From positions 1-64,000 of the forward strand of contig DDTK01000013.1 of NCBI GenBank assembly GCA_002344065.1: 64,000 bases of DNA, given 5' to 3'. A program made the position numbers and the translations under genes. Below, piece by piece: positions 61,372 to 64,000 of this stretch (positions within the stretch are counted from its first letter, which is position 1; every line of letters starts with the position of its first letter). The DNA is from Flammeovirgaceae bacterium UBA2366 (GTDB lineage Bacteria > Bacteroidota > Bacteroidia > Cytophagales > Cyclobacteriaceae). The notes beneath the pieces were generated by a model. The model was given only the letters and a program-made list of their open reading frames with translations, was not told the origin of the DNA and searched no databases.

Positions 61372-62766
61372 ATGACCTACCGCATTGAGAAAGACACCAT
61401 GGGCGAAGTAAAAGTACCGTCCGATAAATACTGGGGAGCCCAGACCGAACGTTCGCGCAACAATTTTAAAATCGGCCCAGAGGCCAGCATGCCGAAAGAA
61501 ATTATTTATGCTTTTGCGTATTTAAAGAAAGCTGCGGCTATGGCGAATCATGAGCTTGGCGTTTTATCGGCCGACAAAAAAGATCTGATTGGAAAAGCCT
61601 GCGATGAAATCCTGGCAGGTAAACTGGATGGTGAATTTCCTTTAGTAATCTGGCAAACCGGTTCTGGAACACAGAGCAATATGAATGTGAATGAAGTGAT
61701 CGCTTACCGGGCGCATGTTATCAGCGGAGGCAAGCTGTCGGATGAAAAGAAAGTTTTGCATCCTAATGATGATGTAAATAAATCACAATCATCGAACGAT
61801 ACCTTTCCTACCGCTATGCACATTGCTGCCTACAAGTTGGTGGCGGAAGTAACATTGCCGGGCATGAAAAAACTAAGGGATACGCTGGCCAAAAAATCTG
61901 CCTCCTATAAAGATATTGTAAAAACGGGGCGCACACATTTTATGGATGCCACCCCACTTACCCTGGGACAGGTGTTTTCAGGTTATGTCCAACAGCTTGA
62001 CAACAGCATGCGCGCCATTAACAATGCGCTAGAAATGGTACGCGAACTGGCGCTGGGCGGAACGGCTGTAGGTACCGGACTAAATGCGCCAAAAGGATAT
62101 GATGTACTGGTAGCCAAAAAAATCGCAGACCTTACTGGTTATCCGTTTGTAACAGCACCGAATAAATTTGAGGCACTGGCTGCGCACGATGCGATGGTAG
62201 AGCTTTCTGGTGCGCTGAAAAGAGCTTCGGTGTCGCTCATGAAAATTGCAAACGACATTCGCATGCTTAGTTCAGGCCCACGTTGCGGCATTGGTGAAAT
62301 TATTATTCCTGATAACGAACCGGGCTCATCCATCATGCCGGGCAAAGTAAATCCAACACAGCCGGAGGCATTAACCATGGTTTGTGCACAGGTAATGGGT
62401 AACGATGTGGCTGTTTCTATTGGAGGGGCCACCGGGCATTTTGAATTGAATGTTTTCAAACCGGTTATCGCATCCAATGTATTGCAATCAGCGCGTCTGT
62501 TAGGCGATGCCTGTGTATCCTTTAATGATAAATGCGCAACAGGAATTGAGCCCAACCATGATCTGATCAAGCAACACCTCGAGAACTCATTGATGCTGGT
62601 TACCGCATTGAATACCCACATTGGTTATGAGAATTCAGCAAAAATTGCCAAGAAAGCGCATCAGGAAAATAAGACATTACGGGAGGCTGCCATTGAGTTA
62701 GGCCTGCTTACTTCTGAGCAGTTTGATGAATGGGTTCGGCCTGAGAAAATGGTTGGAACGCTCTGA
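61372..62766 (+). CDS. fumC: class II fumarate hydratase
   Basis: Fumarase C of 464 residues, full length. It interconverts fumarate and malate in the TCA cycle without an iron-sulfur cluster. The family signature GSSIMPGKVNPTQPEAL contains the catalytic serine loop, and the substrate sites are in TGSGTQSNMNVNEVI, HPNDDVNKSQSSNDTFPTAM and KTGRTHFMDATPLTLGQ. It is transcribed alone, starting 98 nt from the divergent HlyD gene. TAATTTAG near 61345 is a weak -7 candidate. Confidence 0.98.
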   Translation: MTYRIEKDTMGEVKVPSDKYWGAQTERSRNNFKIGPEASMPKEIIYAFAYLKKAAAMANHELGVLSADKKDLIGKACDEILAGKLDGEFPLVIWQTGSGTQSNMNVNEVIAYRAHVISGGKLSDEKKVLHPNDDVNKSQSSNDTFPTAMHIAAYKLVAEVTLPGMKKLRDTLAKKSASYKDIVKTGRTHFMDATPLTLGQVFSGYVQQLDNSMRAINNALEMVRELALGGTAVGTGLNAPKGYDVLVAKKIADLTGYPFVTAPNKFEALAAHDAMVELSGALKRASVSLMKIANDIRMLSSGPRCGIGEIIIPDNEPGSSIMPGKVNPTQPEALTMVCAQVMGNDVAVSIGGATGHFELNVFKPVIASNVLQSARLLGDACVSFNDKCATGIEPNHDLIKQHLENSLMLVTALNTHIGYENSAKIAKKAHQENKTLREAAIELGLLTSEQFDEWVRPEKMVGTL

Positions 62767-62910
62767 AAATTAGGATTTTCAAAATATTTCATACCTTTAT
62801 TAAACTTTTTAAACTATACCCATGAAATAGCCAAGCAATGCCTTGCATTAAAAATGCTCGATAATAGGCTGGCGTATTCCATGTGACATCTAACAAAAAA
62901 ATATTAACAC

Positions 62911-63540
62911 ATGAAAAAGATTACACTACTCTTCTGTATGGCTTTACTTTTTGCGGGCACTCAAACTTTCGCCCAGCTTTCCAAGCAGGAAAAAAAGGAG
63001 TGGAAGAAAAAAGCCAAGGAATACGCTAAGAGCCCCGCTAACCTCAAACAGTTTACGGAGGACAAACAAAGTGCAGACAATCAGGTTTCCACGCTTAACA
63101 AAAGGGTAACCGATCTGCAAAAAAGCGTGAGCGATAAAGACGCACGCATTGCTGAGCTGGAAGATCAGCTTTCACAAATGCGCGGTCAGCTTACGGCTGC
63201 ACGGGCAGAACTAGCTCAACTCAAAGAAAATCCTGTGATCAATCCCATGGATTTTTCACGAGGTGTAGTATTCAGGGTTCAGGTTGGTGCTTTCAAGAAT
63301 AAAGACCTTTCCAAATACTTCGACAACAATCCGAATTTTGGTGGTGAAGTGAGGGAGAACGAACCACAGCGCGTAACCATTGGTATTTTCCGCGACTATT
63401 GGGAAGCCGATCAGTTTAAGAAATATCTGCGCGAAATGGGCGTTAAAGATGCCTGGATTGTTCCTTACCGCGATGGTCAGCGCACCGAAATAAAAGATGT
63501 TTTGGAGGGCGTAACCGCAGAAAAGCCAAAGACCGAGTAG
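62911..63540 (+). CDS. exported coiled-coil protein with SPOR-like domain
   Basis: Protein of 209 residues. Signal: KITLLFCMALLFAGTQTFAQ. Residues 20-110 are a charged coiled coil (DKDARIAELEDQLSQMRGQL). The C-terminal part VVFRVQVGAFKNKDLSKYF to YLREMGVKDAWIVPYRDG has the alternating strand-helix pattern of SPOR-type peptidoglycan-binding domains. A role in envelope or division scaffolding is inferred. It is a single-gene unit closed by a strong terminator. Confidence 0.88.
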   Translation: MKKITLLFCMALLFAGTQTFAQLSKQEKKEWKKKAKEYAKSPANLKQFTEDKQSADNQVSTLNKRVTDLQKSVSDKDARIAELEDQLSQMRGQLTAARAELAQLKENPVINPMDFSRGVVFRVQVGAFKNKDLSKYFDNNPNFGGEVRENEPQRVTIGIFRDYWEADQFKKYLREMGVKDAWIVPYRDGQRTEIKDVLEGVTAEKPKTE

Positions 63541-63569
63541 AAAAACAATATATAGATTATATTTGAAAG

Positions 63570-63603
63570 GCAGCATCTTAACCGATGCTGCTTTTTGTTT
63601 TTT
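63570..63603 (+). terminator. rho-independent terminator
   Basis: GCAGCATC (63570-63577), loop TTAACC, GATGCTGC (63584-63591), then a T-rich tail TTTTTGTTTTTT. It follows the SPOR-like gene by about 30 nt. Confidence 0.9.
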
Positions 63604-63632
63604 ATGTGGTGAACTTTACTGAGGTTTGTGCG

Positions 63633-64000
63633 ATGAATCGGTCGTGGATATTAATCGGGTTTTTGTGCATTAGTTTTTTTTCGTGGGCACAGGTGCGCGT
63701 GGAAAAACTCGTGCTCAAACCAGGCGAGCATTTTGAACTGGATCATCAATCCGATATCATCGTGACGGATACATTAGTGATGATGGACTCTTCCAAAATT
63801 ATTCTTAACGAACTCAAGCGCGAAAATTTTATTCGCACCAAAGTAGCCATTATCGGAAATGATTGCGTGATCGTTGGTGTTGGCTTACACGGTCAGCCCG
63901 GCCGAAGCGGACGGGCCGGTAACTCCCTGGTGGGTCCTTGCCGCGATGGTACAGACGGAACAAACGGCACCGCAGGCTTATCAGGCGGGCCGGGATCTAA
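63633..64000 (+). CDS. secreted protein with collagen-like triplets (partial, runs off the window)
   Basis: Open frame from ATG 63633 to the window end, at least 122 codons. The signal is RSWILIGFLCISFFSWAQ. A beta-strand-rich part follows (SDIIVTDTLVMMDSSKIILN), then a short region with a glycine every third residue, GQPGRSGRAG and DGTDGTNGTAGLSGGPGS. Collagen-like Gly-X-Y tracts in bacteria form trimeric surface stalks. The remaining part is outside the window, so the length and final domain are unknown. Confidence 0.75.
   Translation, partial: MNRSWILIGFLCISFFSWAQVRVEKLVLKPGEHFELDHQSDIIVTDTLVMMDSSKIILNELKRENFIRTKVAIIGNDCVIVGVGLHGQPGRSGRAGNSLVGPCRDGTDGTNGTAGLSGGPGS

Noticed and set aside
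62767..62910. Possible small RNA or gene between fumC and the SPOR-like gene
   Set aside because: Only a weak GCAA/TTGC hairpin and no open frame with a start of note; nothing firm can be supported.

Overview
The window looks like a chromosomal segment of a Bacteroidota bacterium, most likely a member of the order Cytophagales. The evidence is a GldJ-type gliding/type IX secretion lipoprotein, a PorE-like TPR-PD40-OmpA lipoprotein, a DUF4175 protein, a DksA-like protein with a histone-H1-like tail, fasciclin and lamin-tail secreted proteins, promoter boxes of the TAnnTTTG type, few Shine-Dalgarno sequences, and a tRNA gene without an encoded CCA. Genus and species cannot be named from the sequence alone.

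Layout. 1-17.8 kb: a metallo-beta-lactamase-fold hydrolase, an FtsX/MacB-type permease, three small unknown genes, a universal stress protein, a spermidine-synthase-like methyltransferase, three secreted or envelope hydrolases (S9, M20, amidohydrolase), a PF01637-type ATPase behind a perfect inverted repeat, a lipase-like hydrolase, a site-2 protease, a fatty acid hydroxylase-like protein and a LytS/LytR-type pair. 17.8-31.3 kb: a long run of minus-strand genes holding fasciclin, TPR, Ig-like lipoprotein, methyltransferase, mnmG, ybeY, an RsbW-like kinase, DUF4175 and an AhpD-like protein. 31-53 kb: mostly housekeeping (comF, gldJ, mfd, BaiN-like oxidoreductase, asd, scpB, an RluB-like synthase, a histidine kinase, tRNA-Phe, an HdrC/HdrB-like iron-sulfur pair, the PorE-like protein). 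61.3-64 kb: fumC, a SPOR-like coiled-coil protein and the start of a secreted protein with collagen-like glycine triplets.

Two regions stand out. First, 21.37-21.72 kb has four exact TTATNCACA DnaA boxes around an AT-rich tract. A fifth box lies between mnmG and ybeY, flanked by two parS-like sites, and two more parS-like sites occur at 24.2 and 29.2 kb. Together these suggest that the chromosome origin and its ParB-loading region lie here.

Second, 53.4-61.3 kb is an accessory locus. It encodes small precursor peptides with a double-glycine-type leader, two of them with cysteine-rich cores (8 and 6 Cys). Alongside are two secreted proteins of unknown role, a TlpA-like thioredoxin protein split by a frameshift, a VKOR-thioredoxin membrane protein with a degenerate C39-like domain, and an HlyD-type adaptor. 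A palindromic element recurs four times in the locus. Before two of the peptide genes it sits about 110 nt upstream of the start, followed by a second hairpin of different sequence and a GAGTAGG box. An IS66 remnant (tnpA plus the first codons of tnpB) lies between two copies of the element. I read the locus as an export and oxidative-folding system for disulfide-rich peptides. This is inference; the peptidase-transporter ABC protein it would need is not in the window.
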